DNA of 64,000 nucleotides, from positions 372,001 to 436,000 of the forward strand of contig NZ_CP107549.1 of assembly GCF_025837155.1 (NCBI RefSeq), given 5' to 3'. Below, piece by piece: positions 16,182 through 26,216 of this stretch. The notes under the pieces are model-generated. The model had not been told where the DNA came from. It saw only the letters and a program-made list of their open reading frames with translations, and ran no database searches. Made by a program: the position numbers and the translations under genes. Each line of letters begins with the position of its first letter. The first letter of the stretch is position 1. The stretch is from Pseudomonas sp. Z8(2022). GTDB taxonomy: Bacteria > Pseudomonadota > Gammaproteobacteria > Pseudomonadales > Pseudomonadaceae.

Positions 16182-17440
16182 TGCGCATCCTGCTGGTTGG
16201 TGCCAGCGGCTTTATCGGCGCCCATTTGCTGCGGGCACTGAGCGCCGCCGGGCATCAGGTCATGGCGACCTCGCGTAGCGGGCGCGGGCCGATGCTGCCT
16301 GGCGTTGACTGGCGCGCGCTCGATCTGCTCGATCTGCAGCGCTTTTCCTGGCCCGAGTGCGACGTGCTGATCAACGCCGCCGGGCTTCTGTCCACCGATC
16401 CGGAGCAGCTGTGGCGGCTGCAGGCCGAGGCGAGCAGTGCCCTGCTGCGCAACGCCGCTGCGCGCGGCATGCGCCTGCTGCAGATCTCCGCCCTCGGCGC
16501 CGGCGATCAGCCCGATGTGCCCTTTCTCGCCAGCAAGGCTGCGGCCGATGACTGCGCCCTGACTCTTGGTGTACCGGCCCTGGTGCTGCGACCTTCGCTG
16601 GTAGTGGGTGAGGGCGGCGCCAGCACTGGCTGGCTGCAGCGATTGTCAGTCTGGCCGTGGATACCCCTGCTCAACAACCAGGCGCGCCTGCAGCCGCTGC
16701 ATGTCGACGACTTGTGTGGCGCGGTGTTGGCGCTGCTGCGCCGGTGGCCCGAGGACAATGCCGTGCTGCCTGTGGTCGGTCCGCAGGCGATGATCCAGGG
16801 CGAGCTGATCGACCGGCTGCGCGCCGCCCAGGGCTGGGCGCCGGCGCGATACCTGAGCTTGCCCGCTGCGCTGCTGCAACCCCTGGCGGCGCTTGGCCAG
16901 CGCCTCGGCTGGCGTGCGCTGAACCGCCAGACCCTGCTGCTCGCCGCTCGCGACAACCTGGCGGACGGCGCTGCACTGCAACAGGCCTGCGGCTATCGCC
17001 CGGCAGCGCTCGCGGCGCGTCTGTATGGCTCGCAGGCGGCACAGACATTGAGCCTGGCCCTGGCCCCCCTGCTGCTGGCAACGCTGGTGCTGATCTGGCT
17101 GGGCACCGCGCTGGTCTGTTTGGGACCGGGCTTCGACTGGGGGCTGCGGATCATGGCCGAGATGGGCGTACATGGCTGGCTGGCGAAGCTGGCCGTGGTC
17201 GCCGGAGGCTTGCTCGACGGTGTGCTCGGCGTCGGCTTGCTGGTGCAACGCTGGCGCGTCACCGCGCTGCGCGCGCAGATCGCCCTGATGCTGATCTATA
17301 CGCTGCTGATCAGTCTGTGGCTGCCGCAATACTGGTTCGACCCCTACATGGCGGTGGGCAAGAACCTGGTGCTGATCGTGGCCAGCGCCTGGTTGCTGCG
17401 TCTGCACCAGGCATCCAACAAGGAGGTATTCGCCGAATGA
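16181..17440 (+). CDS. SDR-type NAD(P)-binding protein fused to a DoxX-like membrane domain
   Basis: 419 residues. Residues 1-280 form an atypical (NDUFA9-like) short-chain dehydrogenase/reductase with the nucleotide motif GASGFIG (7-13). The last 120 residues contain four membrane helices of the DoxX-like type. The usual SDR YxxxK pair is not evident, so it may bind a cofactor without acting as a dehydrogenase. The TGATG overlap with the preceding gene and the ATGA overlap with the next one tie all three into one operon. A membrane redox complex is a reasonable inference; no substrate can be named. Confidence 0.8.
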   Translation: MRILLVGASGFIGAHLLRALSAAGHQVMATSRSGRGPMLPGVDWRALDLLDLQRFSWPECDVLINAAGLLSTDPEQLWRLQAEASSALLRNAAARGMRLLQISALGAGDQPDVPFLASKAAADDCALTLGVPALVLRPSLVVGEGGASTGWLQRLSVWPWIPLLNNQARLQPLHVDDLCGAVLALLRRWPEDNAVLPVVGPQAMIQGELIDRLRAAQGWAPARYLSLPAALLQPLAALGQRLGWRALNRQTLLLAARDNLADGAALQQACGYRPAALAARLYGSQAAQTLSLALAPLLLATLVLIWLGTALVCLGPGFDWGLRIMAEMGVHGWLAKLAVVAGGLLDGVLGVGLLVQRWRVTALRAQIALMLIYTLLISLWLPQYWFDPYMAVGKNLVLIVASAWLLRLHQASNKEVFAE

Positions 17441-17904
17441 GTCTGTATCTGCTGCTCAAGACCCTGCACATCCTGTCCTCGACGCTGCTGTTCGGCACCG
17501 GTCTTGGCTCTGCCTACTACGCCCTGCGCGCCTGGCTCAGTGGTGACGTGCGGGTGATCGCCGTGACCTTTCGCCATCTGGTCACGGCGGACTGGCTGTT
17601 CATTGCCACCACCGCGGTATTCCAGCCGCTGTCCGGTCTGGGCCTGGTGCATCTCGCCGGTTGGCCGCTGAATCAGGCCTGGCTGCTGTGGAGCATCGGC
17701 CTGTACGTGTTCGCAGGCCTGTGCTGGCTGCCGGTGGTGTGGCTGCAGATCCGCCTGCGCGACATGGCACAGGCGGCCGATCAGAATGGGGAGCCGCTGC
17801 CGTCGCTGGCGCGGCGCTACATGAGCATCTGGTTCGTGCTGGGCTGGCCGGCGTTCATCGCCTTCATGGCCATCTTCTACCTGATGGTGGCCAAGCCGGT
17901 CTGA
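17437..17904 (+). CDS. DUF2269 family membrane protein, copy 2
   Basis: 155 residues with four predicted transmembrane helices. Family blocks include [38 protein letters not shown], an [14 protein letters not shown] segment and a closing MVAKPV that parallels the MGAKPA end of copy 1. Its ATG overlaps the stop of the SDR/DoxX gene (ATGA at 17437-17440), and GGAGGTATT precedes it. The two DUF2269 proteins may form a heterodimer around the SDR/DoxX partner. It ends facing the HAD gene with 34 bp between. Confidence 0.78.
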   Translation: MSLYLLLKTLHILSSTLLFGTGLGSAYYALRAWLSGDVRVIAVTFRHLVTADWLFIATTAVFQPLSGLGLVHLAGWPLNQAWLLWSIGLYVFAGLCWLPVVWLQIRLRDMAQAADQNGEPLPSLARRYMSIWFVLGWPAFIAFMAIFYLMVAKPV

Positions 17905-17938
17905 TGGTAGTCGGCGGGCGAGGGCCGCGCGCCTGCGC

Positions 17939-18592
17939 TCAGCGCAGCGAAATCACCGGCCAGCCGCGCTCAATGGCGGTGGCGCGCAGCACGTCGTCCG
18001 GGTCAACCGCCACGGGGTTGCTCACTGCTTCCAGCAGCGGCAGGTCATTGCGCGAGTCGCTATAGAAGTACGCGCCCTCGAGGTTGTGCCCCGTTTCGGC
18101 CAGCCACTCGTTCAGGCGGGTCACCTTGCCGGCCTGGTAGCACGGTGTGCCGGTGATCTGGCCGGTGTAGCGGCCGTCTGCGATGCCGCATTCGGTAGCG
18201 ATCAGGGTTTCCACGCCCAGTCTCTCGGCGATCGGCGCGGTGACGAAGCGGTTGGTGGCGGTGATGATGATCAGCTTGTCACCCGCCTCGCGATGCTGGG
18301 CCAGCAGGGCCTCGCCCTTGGCCAGGATGATCGGTTCGATCACCTCGGCCATGAACTCGCGATGCCACTGCGCCAGTTGCGCCATGTCGTGCTGGCCGAG
18401 AATCGCCTGGCTGAAATTCTGGTAGGCCACCACGTCCAGCTTGCCGGCGCAGTAGTCGGCATAGAAGGCATCGTTGCGCGCCAGATACTCGGCCGCGTCG
18501 ACCAGGCCACGTTGGCAGACGAATTCGCCCCAGCTGTGGTCGCTGTCGCCAGCCAGCAGGGTGTTGTCGAGATCGAAAAGGGCCAAGCGCAC
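17939..18592 (-). CDS. HAD-superfamily phosphatase (SerB-like, IB subfamily)
   Basis: 217 residues. Motif I is FDLDNTLL with nucleophile D7 and acid/base D9; motif II Thr is in IIITATN; the motif III Lys is in QAGKVTR; motif IV is [10 protein letters not shown] helical cap lies at about 15-85. This is the HAD-IB family, which includes SerB-like phosphatases. The start is a GTG (complement at 18590-18592); no ATG exists nearby and the next in-frame candidates would delete motif I. It is divergent from rppH. True phosphoserine phosphatase has a different N-terminal domain, so a phosphoserine role is not assumed. Confidence 0.82.
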   Translation of the reverse strand: MRLALFDLDNTLLAGDSDHSWGEFVCQRGLVDAAEYLARNDAFYADYCAGKLDVVAYQNFSQAILGQHDMAQLAQWHREFMAEVIEPIILAKGEALLAQHREAGDKLIIITATNRFVTAPIAERLGVETLIATECGIADGRYTGQITGTPCYQAGKVTRLNEWLAETGHNLEGAYFYSDSRNDLPLLEAVSNPVAVDPDDVLRATAIERGWPVISLR

Positions 18593-18736
18593 GGTTCTGT
18601 ACCTGTTCTGCAAATGTTTGGGGCGCGCCAGAATAGCCGCTTTGGCCGGGCTTTCCCACTGCCGCCAAACCCGCATTGCTGCTGGACTCGGCTTTGTGGA
18701 ACAATGCCGGAACTTGCGTGTACGAGGTTGCTTGCC

Positions 18737-19216
18737 GTGATCGATTCTGATGGTTTCCGCCCGAATGTCGGCATCATCCTGACCAATGATGTCGGCCAGG
18801 TGCTTTGGGCCAGGCGTATCAATCAGGACGCCTGGCAGTTTCCGCAGGGCGGCATCAATGATCGTGAATCGCCGGAAGAGGCGCTTTACCGTGAACTGAA
18901 TGAAGAGGTCGGGCTCGAAGAGCAGGACGTGAAGATCCTCGCCTGCACCCGTGGCTGGTTGCGTTATCGTCTGCCGCAGCGTCTGGTGCGTACCCACAGC
19001 CAGCCGCTGTGCATCGGGCAGAAGCAGAAGTGGTTTCTGCTGCGTCTGACCGGCGCCGAAGACCGCGTGCGCATGGACCTGACCGGCAAGCCGGAGTTTG
19101 ATGGCTGGCGCTGGGTCAGCTACTGGTACCCGCTGGGGCAGGTCGTTACATTCAAGCGCGAGGTCTATCGCCGTGCGCTCAAGGAACTTGCCCCGCGCCT
19201 GATAGTGCGTGACTGA
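18737..19216 (+). CDS. rppH: RNA pyrophosphohydrolase
   Basis: 159 residues, the usual RppH/NudH length. The Nudix box runs from GGIND to REL-x-EEVG at about residues 38-60. The enzyme removes pyrophosphate from the 5' end of mRNA and so opens it to RNase E decay. The start is a GTG at 18737, preceded by GAGG. It is followed 18 bp later by ptsP, the conserved gammaproteobacterial rppH-ptsP pair, and the two are likely one transcript. Confidence 0.95.
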   Translation: MIDSDGFRPNVGIILTNDVGQVLWARRINQDAWQFPQGGINDRESPEEALYRELNEEVGLEEQDVKILACTRGWLRYRLPQRLVRTHSQPLCIGQKQKWFLLRLTGAEDRVRMDLTGKPEFDGWRWVSYWYPLGQVVTFKREVYRRALKELAPRLIVRD

Positions 19217-19234
19217 TACGGACCCCAATCGAGC

Positions 19235-21514
19235 ATGCTCAATACGCTGCGCAAGATCGTCCAGGAAGTAAACGCCGCCAAGGATCTCAAGGCGGCGCTG
19301 TCGATCATCGTGCAGCGTGTAAAGGAAGCAATGGGCAGCCAGGTCTGCTCGGTCTACCTGCTGGATCCCGAATCCCACCGCTTCGTCCTGATGGCCACCG
19401 ACGGCCTCAACAAGCGCTCCATCGGCAAGGTCAGCATGGCGCCCAGCGAAGGCCTTGTCGGTCTGGTGGGCAGCCGCGAAGAACCGCTGAACCTCGAAGA
19501 CGCCGCCAGCCATCCCCGTTACCGCTACTTCGCCGAGACCGGTGAGGAGCGTTATGCCTCCTTCCTCGGTGCGCCGATCATTCACCACCGCCGCGTGATG
19601 GGCGTGCTCGTCGTGCAGCAGAAGGAGCGCCGCCAGTTCGACGAGGGCGAAGAAGCCTTCCTGGTCACCATGAGCGCGCAGCTGGCGGGCGTTATCGCCC
19701 ATGCCGAGGCCACCGGCACCATTCGTGGCCTGGGCCGTCAGGGCAAGGGCGTACAGGAGGCCAAGTTCGTCGGCGTGCCGGGTGCGCCGGGGGCAGCGGT
19801 CGGGACCGCTGTCGTGGTGCTGCCCCCGGCCGATCTCAATGTAGTTCCAGACCGCAATGTCGATGACATCGCCTCGGAGCTGGAACTGTTCGACAAGGCG
19901 CTGGGCTGGGTGCGCGAGGACATGCAGGATCTGTCCAGGAAACTCGCCACCCAGCTGCGCAAGGAAGAACGCGCGCTGTTCGATGTGTACCTGATGATGC
20001 TCGAGGATGCCGCACTGGGTAACGAGGTGCGCAAGATCATCCGCACCGGCCAGTGGGCGCAGGGCGCCCTGCGCCAGGTGGTGCTCGATCACGTCAAACG
20101 CTTCGAACTGATGGACGATGCCTACCTGCGCGAGCGCGCCAGCGATGTACGCGATCTGGGCCGCCGCCTGCTCGCCTACCTGCAGGAGGAGCGCAAGACT
20201 TCTCTGGTCTATCCCGACAACACCATTCTGGTCAGCGAGGAGCTGTCGCCGGCGATGCTCGGCGAGGTGCCGGAAGGCAAACTGGTCGGTCTGGTTTCGG
20301 TGACCGGCTCAGGCAACTCCCACGTGGCGATCTTCGCCCGTGCCATGGGTGTTCCCACGGTGATGGGGGTGGTCGACCTGCCGTACTCGAAGATCGACGG
20401 CATCAAGCTGATCGTCGACGGTTATCACGGCGAGGTCTTCACCAACCCCAGCGAGCTGCTGAGCAAGCAGTACGCCGATGTGGTCGAGGAGGAGCGTCAG
20501 CTCACCGAAGGGCTCGATGCCCTGCGTGCGCTTCCCTGCGAGACGCTCGATGGCCACCGCATGCCGTTGTGGGTCAACACCGGCCTGCTCGCCGACGTGG
20601 CCCGAGCCCAGCAGCGCGGTGCAGAAGGCGTGGGTCTGTACCGCACCGAAGTGCCGTTCATGATCAACGAGCGCTTTCCCAGCGAGAAGGAGCAGCTCGC
20701 CACCTACCGCGAACAGCTGCAGGCCTTCCATCCGCTGCCGGTGACCATGCGCACCCTGGATATCGGCGGCGACAAGGCGCTGTCCTACTTCCCGATCAAG
20801 GAAGACAACCCCTTCCTCGGCTGGCGTGGCATCCGCGTTACCCTCGACCATCCGGAAATATTCCTAGTGCAGGCCCGTGCCATGCTCAAGGCCAGCGAGG
20901 GACTGAACAACCTGCGCATCCTGCTGCCGATGATTTCCGGTACTCAGGAGCTTGAGGAGGCGCTGCACTTGCTGCACCGCGCCTGGGGCGAAGTGCGCGA
21001 CGAAGGCACCGACGTGCCGCTGCCGCCCATCGGCCTGATGATCGAAATTCCGGCCGCGGTGTACCAGACCCGTGAGCTGGCACGCCAGGTGGATTTCCTC
21101 TCGGTCGGGTCCAACGACCTGACCCAGTACCTGCTGGCGGTGGACCGCAACAATCCGCGTGTGGCGGACCTCTACGACTTCCTCCACCCGGCTGTACTGC
21201 AGGCGCTGCAAAAGGTGGTCGAGGATGCCCATGCCGAGGGCAAGCCGGTGAGCATCTGCGGCGAGATGGCCGGTGACCCGGCGGCCGCCGTACTGCTGCT
21301 GGCCATGGGCTTCGACTCGCTGTCGATGAACGCCACCAACCTGCCCAAGGTGAAATGGCTGCTGCGGCAGATCACCCAGAGCAAGGCCAAGGAGCTGCTG
21401 AGCCAGGTGATGACCATGGACAACCCGCATCTGATCTACAGCACCCTGCACCTGGCGCTGCGCAACCTGGGGCTGGGACGGGTGATCAACCCGGCCTCCA
21501 ATATCCAGGCCTGA
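19235..21514 (+). CDS. ptsP: PEP-protein phosphotransferase of the nitrogen PTS (EI-Ntr)
   Basis: 759 residues. A GAF domain (about 1-150) precedes the enzyme I modules: the phosphohistidine domain with H363 in [14 protein letters not shown], and the PEP-binding TIM barrel (about 420-740) with [22 protein letters not shown] and CGEMAGDP. It takes phosphate from PEP and passes it to NPr (PtsO) and then EIIA-Ntr (PtsN). The GAF domain senses glutamine/2-oxoglutarate in relatives. It lies in an apparent operon with rppH. Confidence 0.96.
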   Translation: MLNTLRKIVQEVNAAKDLKAALSIIVQRVKEAMGSQVCSVYLLDPESHRFVLMATDGLNKRSIGKVSMAPSEGLVGLVGSREEPLNLEDAASHPRYRYFAETGEERYASFLGAPIIHHRRVMGVLVVQQKERRQFDEGEEAFLVTMSAQLAGVIAHAEATGTIRGLGRQGKGVQEAKFVGVPGAPGAAVGTAVVVLPPADLNVVPDRNVDDIASELELFDKALGWVREDMQDLSRKLATQLRKEERALFDVYLMMLEDAALGNEVRKIIRTGQWAQGALRQVVLDHVKRFELMDDAYLRERASDVRDLGRRLLAYLQEERKTSLVYPDNTILVSEELSPAMLGEVPEGKLVGLVSVTGSGNSHVAIFARAMGVPTVMGVVDLPYSKIDGIKLIVDGYHGEVFTNPSELLSKQYADVVEEERQLTEGLDALRALPCETLDGHRMPLWVNTGLLADVARAQQRGAEGVGLYRTEVPFMINERFPSEKEQLATYREQLQAFHPLPVTMRTLDIGGDKALSYFPIKEDNPFLGWRGIRVTLDHPEIFLVQARAMLKASEGLNNLRILLPMISGTQELEEALHLLHRAWGEVRDEGTDVPLPPIGLMIEIPAAVYQTRELARQVDFLSVGSNDLTQYLLAVDRNNPRVADLYDFLHPAVLQALQKVVEDAHAEGKPVSICGEMAGDPAAAVLLLAMGFDSLSMNATNLPKVKWLLRQITQSKAKELLSQVMTMDNPHLIYSTLHLALRNLGLGRVINPASNIQA

Positions 21515-21540
21515 ACAGCCTTCCCCGTATCACGGTCGGG

Positions 21541-22281
21541 CTACCCGCGTAACGCGACCTCGCCCAGCACCGCGCCATGCGGCCCGAAACTGCGCTCGGT
21601 GATAGTCCAGCGGCCATCGCTGCCAAGGTTCAGCACGGTACTGGCGCGGGTGCCGTACGTCTCACCGACGATAAAGGCCGTCGACAGCAGACGCTCCATC
21701 TCCAGTCCGACGCCGGTGTCCGGCAGCAGATGATCGGCCGGCTGATGCCTGTCGGCCAGCAGTTCCAGCAGCGCTTCATCCTCGGCATCGATGCGCTCGC
21801 TCAGCGCGCTTCTGGCGCGCAGCAGCTTTGGCCAGGGCGTATCGAGATTGGCGTTGGACAGGCCATAGATGCCGCTCTGCAGCTGCCGGGGCCGACCTTC
21901 CTGTGAATTGAAATGCCAGAGCTGATGGCGGTCGCCGAGCAGCAGGTTGAAGCCGGCATGCTCGGCGGCGTCGCGCATGATCCGGTCGAGATAGGCCGGC
22001 GCCGGATCGTCGCCCAGCAGGTAGCCGGCCGTCAGCGCGCCGCGTGAGCGTCCGGCCTTCTGCGTCAGGTCGCGGATATTGGTGAGTGCTGCGAAGCGGC
22101 CCTGTGCTGTGACGCCGAGCCAGGTCCCTCCCGCCTGCAAGTCGCGGCCGGCGAATACCCCGGGGGCATCCGGCCATTCGCCGAGCGCTGCGCAGGGGCG
22201 CGCATGGAACTCGTCGCGATTGGACGCCAGGCGCAGCACTGTAGGGCTTTGTGGCTGCCAGGCGAAGACGATCAGACACAT
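21541..22281 (-). CDS. NRDE family protein (TANGO2-like)
   Basis: 246 residues. The protein begins MCLIVFAW and has the name-giving ASNRDEF motif at about 18-24, then GGTWLGV and ALTNIRD. The family shares an N-terminal nucleophile-like opening with Cys at position 2 and includes eukaryotic TANGO2, linked to haem and lipid handling. Two Met codons compete: 22287 lies one base from the GGAGG sequence, while 22281 is about 7 nt away, so 22281 is chosen and puts Cys second. Transcribed away from the TauE gene. Function in bacteria is not settled. Confidence 0.85.
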   Translation of the reverse strand: MCLIVFAWQPQSPTVLRLASNRDEFHARPCAALGEWPDAPGVFAGRDLQAGGTWLGVTAQGRFAALTNIRDLTQKAGRSRGALTAGYLLGDDPAPAYLDRIMRDAAEHAGFNLLLGDRHQLWHFNSQEGRPRQLQSGIYGLSNANLDTPWPKLLRARSALSERIDAEDEALLELLADRHQPADHLLPDTGVGLEMERLLSTAFIVGETYGTRASTVLNLGSDGRWTITERSFGPHGAVLGEVALRG

Positions 22282-22409
22282 GCGCATTCCTCCAGGGACG
22301 GAGTCTGGCAGGCTAGCGAGCTGAGCTGCAGGCGGCAACCGTTCCGTCGATCCGCGTGCCGTTGCGCGGGCATTTCCGCTACCATGCCGCTTTGTTTTGG
22401 GGGGTGTCG

Positions 22410-23192
22410 ATGGAACTGCTGCTCTATCTGGTGCTGGGCTCGGCTGCCGGTGTGCTGGCTGGTCTGTTCGGCGTGGGCGGCGGTCTGGTCATCGTGCCGG
22501 TGCTGGTACTGAGCTTCACTTCCCAGGGCATGGCACCGGAGATTCTTACCCATCTGGCCGTGGGCACCTCGCTGGCGACCATCGTCTTCACCTCGATCAA
22601 TTCGCTGCTCGAACATCATCGCAAGGGCGCGGTGCGCTGGCCGCTGTTTCGCTGGCTGACCCTGGGCATTCTGCTCGGCACGGTGCTGGGGGCGATGACC
22701 GCGGCGTTGATCCAGGGGGCGGTGTTGCAAAGGATCATCGGTACCTTCGCCATCGTCGTTGCCGTGCAGATGGCGCTGGACCTGAAACCCAAGGCCAGCC
22801 GAGGTATTCCGGGCAAGCCGACGCTGACGGCAGCCGGCGGAGTGATAGGCTGGGCATCGGCGATCTTCGGCATCGGTGGCGGTTCGCTGACCGTGCCCTT
22901 TCTGGTCTGGCGCAGCGTGCCGATGCAGCAGGCGGTAGCGACCTCGGCGGCCTGTGGGTTGCCGATTGCCATCGCCGGGGCGCTGAGTTTCATGTTTACC
23001 GGCTGGGGCAATGCGAATCTGCCGTCATGGAGCTTCGGTTTCGTGTACCTCCCGGCGTTGCTGGGCATCGCCCTGACCAGCATGTTCTTTGCCCGTTTGG
23101 GCGCGCGCCTGGCTCATCGTCTGTCGCCCTTGCTGCTCAAGCGCCTGTTCGCCCTGCTGCTGCTGAGCGTGGGCGTGAGTTTTTTCATCTAA
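22410..23192 (+). CDS. TauE/SafE family sulfite/anion exporter
   Basis: 260 residues with about eight membrane helices in two repeated halves, each opening with a glycine-rich helix: [15 protein letters not shown] near 19 and [16 protein letters not shown] near 150. TauE/SafE (formerly DUF81) proteins export sulfite and organosulfur acids; the substrate here is unknown. The ATG at 22410 was chosen for the GGGGGTG sequence before it. Ten bases separate it from lgt, so TauE-lgt-thyA looks like one transcript. Confidence 0.85.
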   Translation: MELLLYLVLGSAAGVLAGLFGVGGGLVIVPVLVLSFTSQGMAPEILTHLAVGTSLATIVFTSINSLLEHHRKGAVRWPLFRWLTLGILLGTVLGAMTAALIQGAVLQRIIGTFAIVVAVQMALDLKPKASRGIPGKPTLTAAGGVIGWASAIFGIGGGSLTVPFLVWRSVPMQQAVATSAACGLPIAIAGALSFMFTGWGNANLPSWSFGFVYLPALLGIALTSMFFARLGARLAHRLSPLLLKRLFALLLLSVGVSFFI

Positions 23193-23202
23193 GGAGTCCT
23201 GG

Positions 23203-24003
23203 ATGCTGCCTTATCCGCAGATCGACCCGGTGGCCATTGCCCTCGGCCCCCTGAAAATCCACTGGTACGGCCTGATGTACCTGGTCGGTATCGGTGGAGC
23301 CTGGCTGCTGGCGTCGCGCCGGCTGGAGCGCTTCGACGCGACCTGGAGCAAGGACAAGCTGTCCGACCTGGTGTTCTGGGTGGCCATGGGGGTGATTCTC
23401 GGCGGGCGCCTGGGCTACGTGCTGTTCTACGATCTGGCGGCCTACATCGCCGAGCCGGTGAAGATTCTGCGGGTCTGGGAGGGCGGCATGTCCTTCCATG
23501 GCGGCCTTATCGGGGTGATGCTGGCTACCTGGTGGTTCGGCAAGCGCAACGGCAAGAGCTTCTTCGAACTGATGGACTTCATCGCGCCACTGGTGCCGAT
23601 CGGTCTGGGCGCCGGGCGGATCGGCAACTTCATCAATGCCGAGCTGTGGGGCAAGGCCACCGATGTGCCCTGGGCGATGATCTTCCCCACCGATCCGCAG
23701 CAACTGGCGCGCCATCCCTCGCAGCTCTACCAGTTCGCCCTGGAGGGCGTGGCACTGTTCACCATCCTCTGGTTCTATTCGCGCAAACCGCGTCCGACCA
23801 TGGCCGTGTCCGGCCTGTTCGCGGCCTGCTACGGCGTGTTCCGCTTCATTGTCGAATTCGTGCGTGTGCCGGATGCCCAGCTGGGCTATCTGGCCTGGGG
23901 CTGGCTGACCATGGGGCAGATTCTCTGCCTGCCGATGATCCTCGGTGGCATCGGCCTGATCACCTACGCCTACAAGCGCCAGCCCGTACAAGGAGCCATC
24001 TGA
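23203..24003 (+). CDS. lgt: Phosphatidylglycerol-prolipoprotein diacylglyceryl transferase
   Basis: 266 residues with seven membrane helices. Conserved motifs are HGGLIGVM (about 103), the Lgt signature [13 protein letters not shown] (about 139-151) and a C-terminal RFIVEFVR. It adds diacylglycerol to the lipobox cysteine of prolipoproteins in the inner membrane, the first step of lipoprotein maturation, and is probably essential. AAGGAG lies before the ATG. Its stop overlaps the start of thyA by one base (TGATG), giving translational coupling. Confidence 0.97.
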   Translation: MLPYPQIDPVAIALGPLKIHWYGLMYLVGIGGAWLLASRRLERFDATWSKDKLSDLVFWVAMGVILGGRLGYVLFYDLAAYIAEPVKILRVWEGGMSFHGGLIGVMLATWWFGKRNGKSFFELMDFIAPLVPIGLGAGRIGNFINAELWGKATDVPWAMIFPTDPQQLARHPSQLYQFALEGVALFTILWFYSRKPRPTMAVSGLFAACYGVFRFIVEFVRVPDAQLGYLAWGWLTMGQILCLPMILGGIGLITYAYKRQPVQGAI

Positions 24004-24797
24004 TGAAGCAGTACCTCGACCTGATGCGCCACGTGCGCGAACACGGCACCTTCAAGGAAGACCGTACCGGCACCGGCACCTACAGCGTGTTCGGTTACCA
24101 GATGCGCTTCGACCTGGCCGATGGTTTCCCCATCGTCACCACCAAGAAGTGCCACCTGCGCTCGATCATCCATGAGCTGCTGTGGTTCCTGCAGGGCGAT
24201 ACCAACATCAAGTACCTCAAGGACAACGGCGTCAGCATCTGGGATGAATGGGCCGACGAGAACGGCGACCTCGGTCCGGTCTACGGCTACCAGTGGCGCA
24301 GCTGGCCGGCGCCCAATGGCGAGTCCATCGACCAGATCGCCAAGCTGATCGAGATGATCAAAAAGAATCCGGACTCGCGCCGCCTGATCGTCTCGGCCTG
24401 GAACCCGGCGCTGGTCGAGCAGATGGCGCTGCCGCCGTGTCATGCGCTGTTCCAGTTCTATGTCGCCGACGGTAAGCTCAGCTGCCAGCTCTATCAGCGC
24501 TCGGCGGACATCTTCCTCGGCGTACCCTTCAACATCGCCAGCTATGCGCTGCTGACGCTGATGGTGGCGCAGGTCTGCGGTCTGCAACCGGGCGAGTTCA
24601 TCTGGACCGGCGGCGACTGTCACCTGTACGCCAACCATATCGAGCAGACCGACCTGCAACTGACCCGCGAGCCGCTGCCGCTGCCGACCATGAAGCTCAA
24701 CCCCGAGGTGAAGGATTTGCTGGCCTTCCGCTTCGAGGACTTCCAATTGGTGGGGTACGAGGCGCACCCGCATATCAAGGCGCCGGTGGCCGTCTGA
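24003..24797 (+). CDS. thyA: Thymidylate synthase
   Basis: 264 residues, identical in length to E. coli ThyA. The catalytic cysteine is C146 in [27 protein letters not shown] and the nucleotide-binding GDCHLYANH motif are present. It methylates dUMP to dTMP using methylenetetrahydrofolate, forming dihydrofolate, which FolA (27787) recycles. Start coupled to lgt through TGATG. Confidence 0.97.
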   Translation: MKQYLDLMRHVREHGTFKEDRTGTGTYSVFGYQMRFDLADGFPIVTTKKCHLRSIIHELLWFLQGDTNIKYLKDNGVSIWDEWADENGDLGPVYGYQWRSWPAPNGESIDQIAKLIEMIKKNPDSRRLIVSAWNPALVEQMALPPCHALFQFYVADGKLSCQLYQRSADIFLGVPFNIASYALLTLMVAQVCGLQPGEFIWTGGDCHLYANHIEQTDLQLTREPLPLPTMKLNPEVKDLLAFRFEDFQLVGYEAHPHIKAPVAV

Positions 24798-24833
24798 GCT
24801 GAGCGAGGCTGACTTGCGCCGGCAGGGTGGACG

Positions 24834-26216
24834 TCAGCCCGGCGGTTGCATGGCGATTTCGCTGCGCAGACGTTCCACTTGTGCGGCACGTTCGGCGTCC
24901 TCCAGGCGTGCGCCTGGATTCAGCGATGACCACTGCGGATGCGCCCGCGCCACGTTCAGGGGCGCGGGCAGCCTGCCCTGGCGCCACAGGGTCTCCTGCG
25001 GGGCACTGAGGGTGATGGCGTCCATTGCCGCGTGTCCGCGTACGCCCAGCGCCGCCAGCAGTTGCTGCTGACGCAAGGCGAGCAGGCGCAGCACGGCGTC
25101 ATCGACGGTCAGCTCACGCTGGCCCTTCAATTTTCCCTTCAGTCTTTCCCCGTAATTGCGCAGAGTCTGCGCGCTGCCACCGATCACCGCGCCCAGTGCA
25201 GCGGCGGCGCCCATGGTGAGCCCGCCGACCAGCAGGTCGACGCCGACGCCGGTGGCCGCACCTGCAGCCATGCCACCGCCGACCTTGATGCCGAGCTGCT
25301 TGAGGGTTTCCGGGTTGAACAGGTCGTCGCCCCAGCGGCCGTCGAGCAGCGGCAGGTCGGCCGCTTTGGCGTCGCTGCTGCGAAAGGCATACAGGCGCAA
25401 CAACGCTTCTACACAACGCTGTTCACGCTGGCGAATGGCTTCGCGCAGCTCGGCCACTGCCGCCTGCTCTAAAAGTGGTTGAGCGGCGACACTGCGGCGG
25501 CAGGCAGCGCAGTCGATCAGCAGTTCGGCGATCAGGCGGTTGCCGGCCTGGCGTCGGGCCTGGCGCTGCGCCTCGTGATCCTCGATCAGGCGTTGCAGTT
25601 GCGGGCGCGAACGCTCCAGCAGCAGGGCCAGGCTTTCATAGAGGCGCCGCTCGCCGTCCTCCGGCGGGGCCACGCTGTCGAACGCCACCAGGGCATGCAG
25701 GCCAAGGCGGGCCAGTGCTTCGCGCCATTCGCCCTCGCGGTGGCTGGTGCTGGCGACGAAGTTGAGCACCGGCAGCAGAGGACGGCCACACATGTTCAGC
25801 ACTGCCAGCTCGTCACGGTACTTGGCCAATACCGGTTCGCGCACGTCGATCACGTACAGCCCGGCATCGGAAGCCATGAGCTGACGCAGCACCTTGGCTT
25901 CCTGTTCGTAGCGCTGACGAGCTTCGCTGCCTTCAAGAAAACGGGCCAGCCGCGCCGGACCATCCAGGCGTTCGCCCGGGCGGTCGAGGCGTTCCAGGTA
26001 GTCGAGCAGGGCGATGGCGTCTTCCAGGCCGGGAGTGTCGTACAGCTCCAGCAACGCCTGACCGTCCACCGACAGGCGTGCGCCCTCGACGTGGCGCGTG
26101 GTGCTGGCGCGCGGCGAGACCTCGCCGAACTCGACGTCGCGGGTCAGGGTGCGCAGCAGCGAGGTCTTGCCGACGTTGGTGTGGCCGACCAGGGCGAGTT
26201 TCAACGGTTCAGTCAT
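24834..26216 (-). CDS. GTPase of the Era/DUF3482 family
   Basis: 460 residues. The G domain (1 to about 170) has a P-loop GHTNVGKTS (11-19) and a G3 DTPGLED, but no standard NKxD (the G4 region reads PVLNFVAS). The C-terminal part is DUF3482: helical, with a hydrophobic glycine/alanine-rich stretch (about 310-355) that could insert in the membrane. It overlaps the DUF2868 gene by 8 bp and follows it, so the two are translated together. The pair is conserved in proteobacteria with no known role. By analogy with other hydrophobic-hairpin GTPases it may act on membrane shape or stress; that is speculation. Confidence 0.82.
   Translation of the reverse strand: MTEPLKLALVGHTNVGKTSLLRTLTRDVEFGEVSPRASTTRHVEGARLSVDGQALLELYDTPGLEDAIALLDYLERLDRPGERLDGPARLARFLEGSEARQRYEQEAKVLRQLMASDAGLYVIDVREPVLAKYRDELAVLNMCGRPLLPVLNFVASTSHREGEWREALARLGLHALVAFDSVAPPEDGERRLYESLALLLERSRPQLQRLIEDHEAQRQARRQAGNRLIAELLIDCAACRRSVAAQPLLEQAAVAELREAIRQREQRCVEALLRLYAFRSSDAKAADLPLLDGRWGDDLFNPETLKQLGIKVGGGMAAGAATGVGVDLLVGGLTMGAAAALGAVIGGSAQTLRNYGERLKGKLKGQRELTVDDAVLRLLALRQQQLLAALGVRGHAAMDAITLSAPQETLWRQGRLPAPLNVARAHPQWSSLNPGARLEDAERAAQVERLRSEIAMQPPG

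Noticed and set aside
18593-18736. tRNA or small RNA between the HAD gene and rppH
   Set aside because: No cloverleaf or terminator can be drawn; the gap holds only promoter-sized sequence.
17939-20092. A 717-codon minus-strand frame across ptsP, rppH and the HAD gene
   Set aside because: Only the part from the GTG at 18592 encodes a recognisable HAD phosphatase; upstream is antisense to rppH and ptsP.
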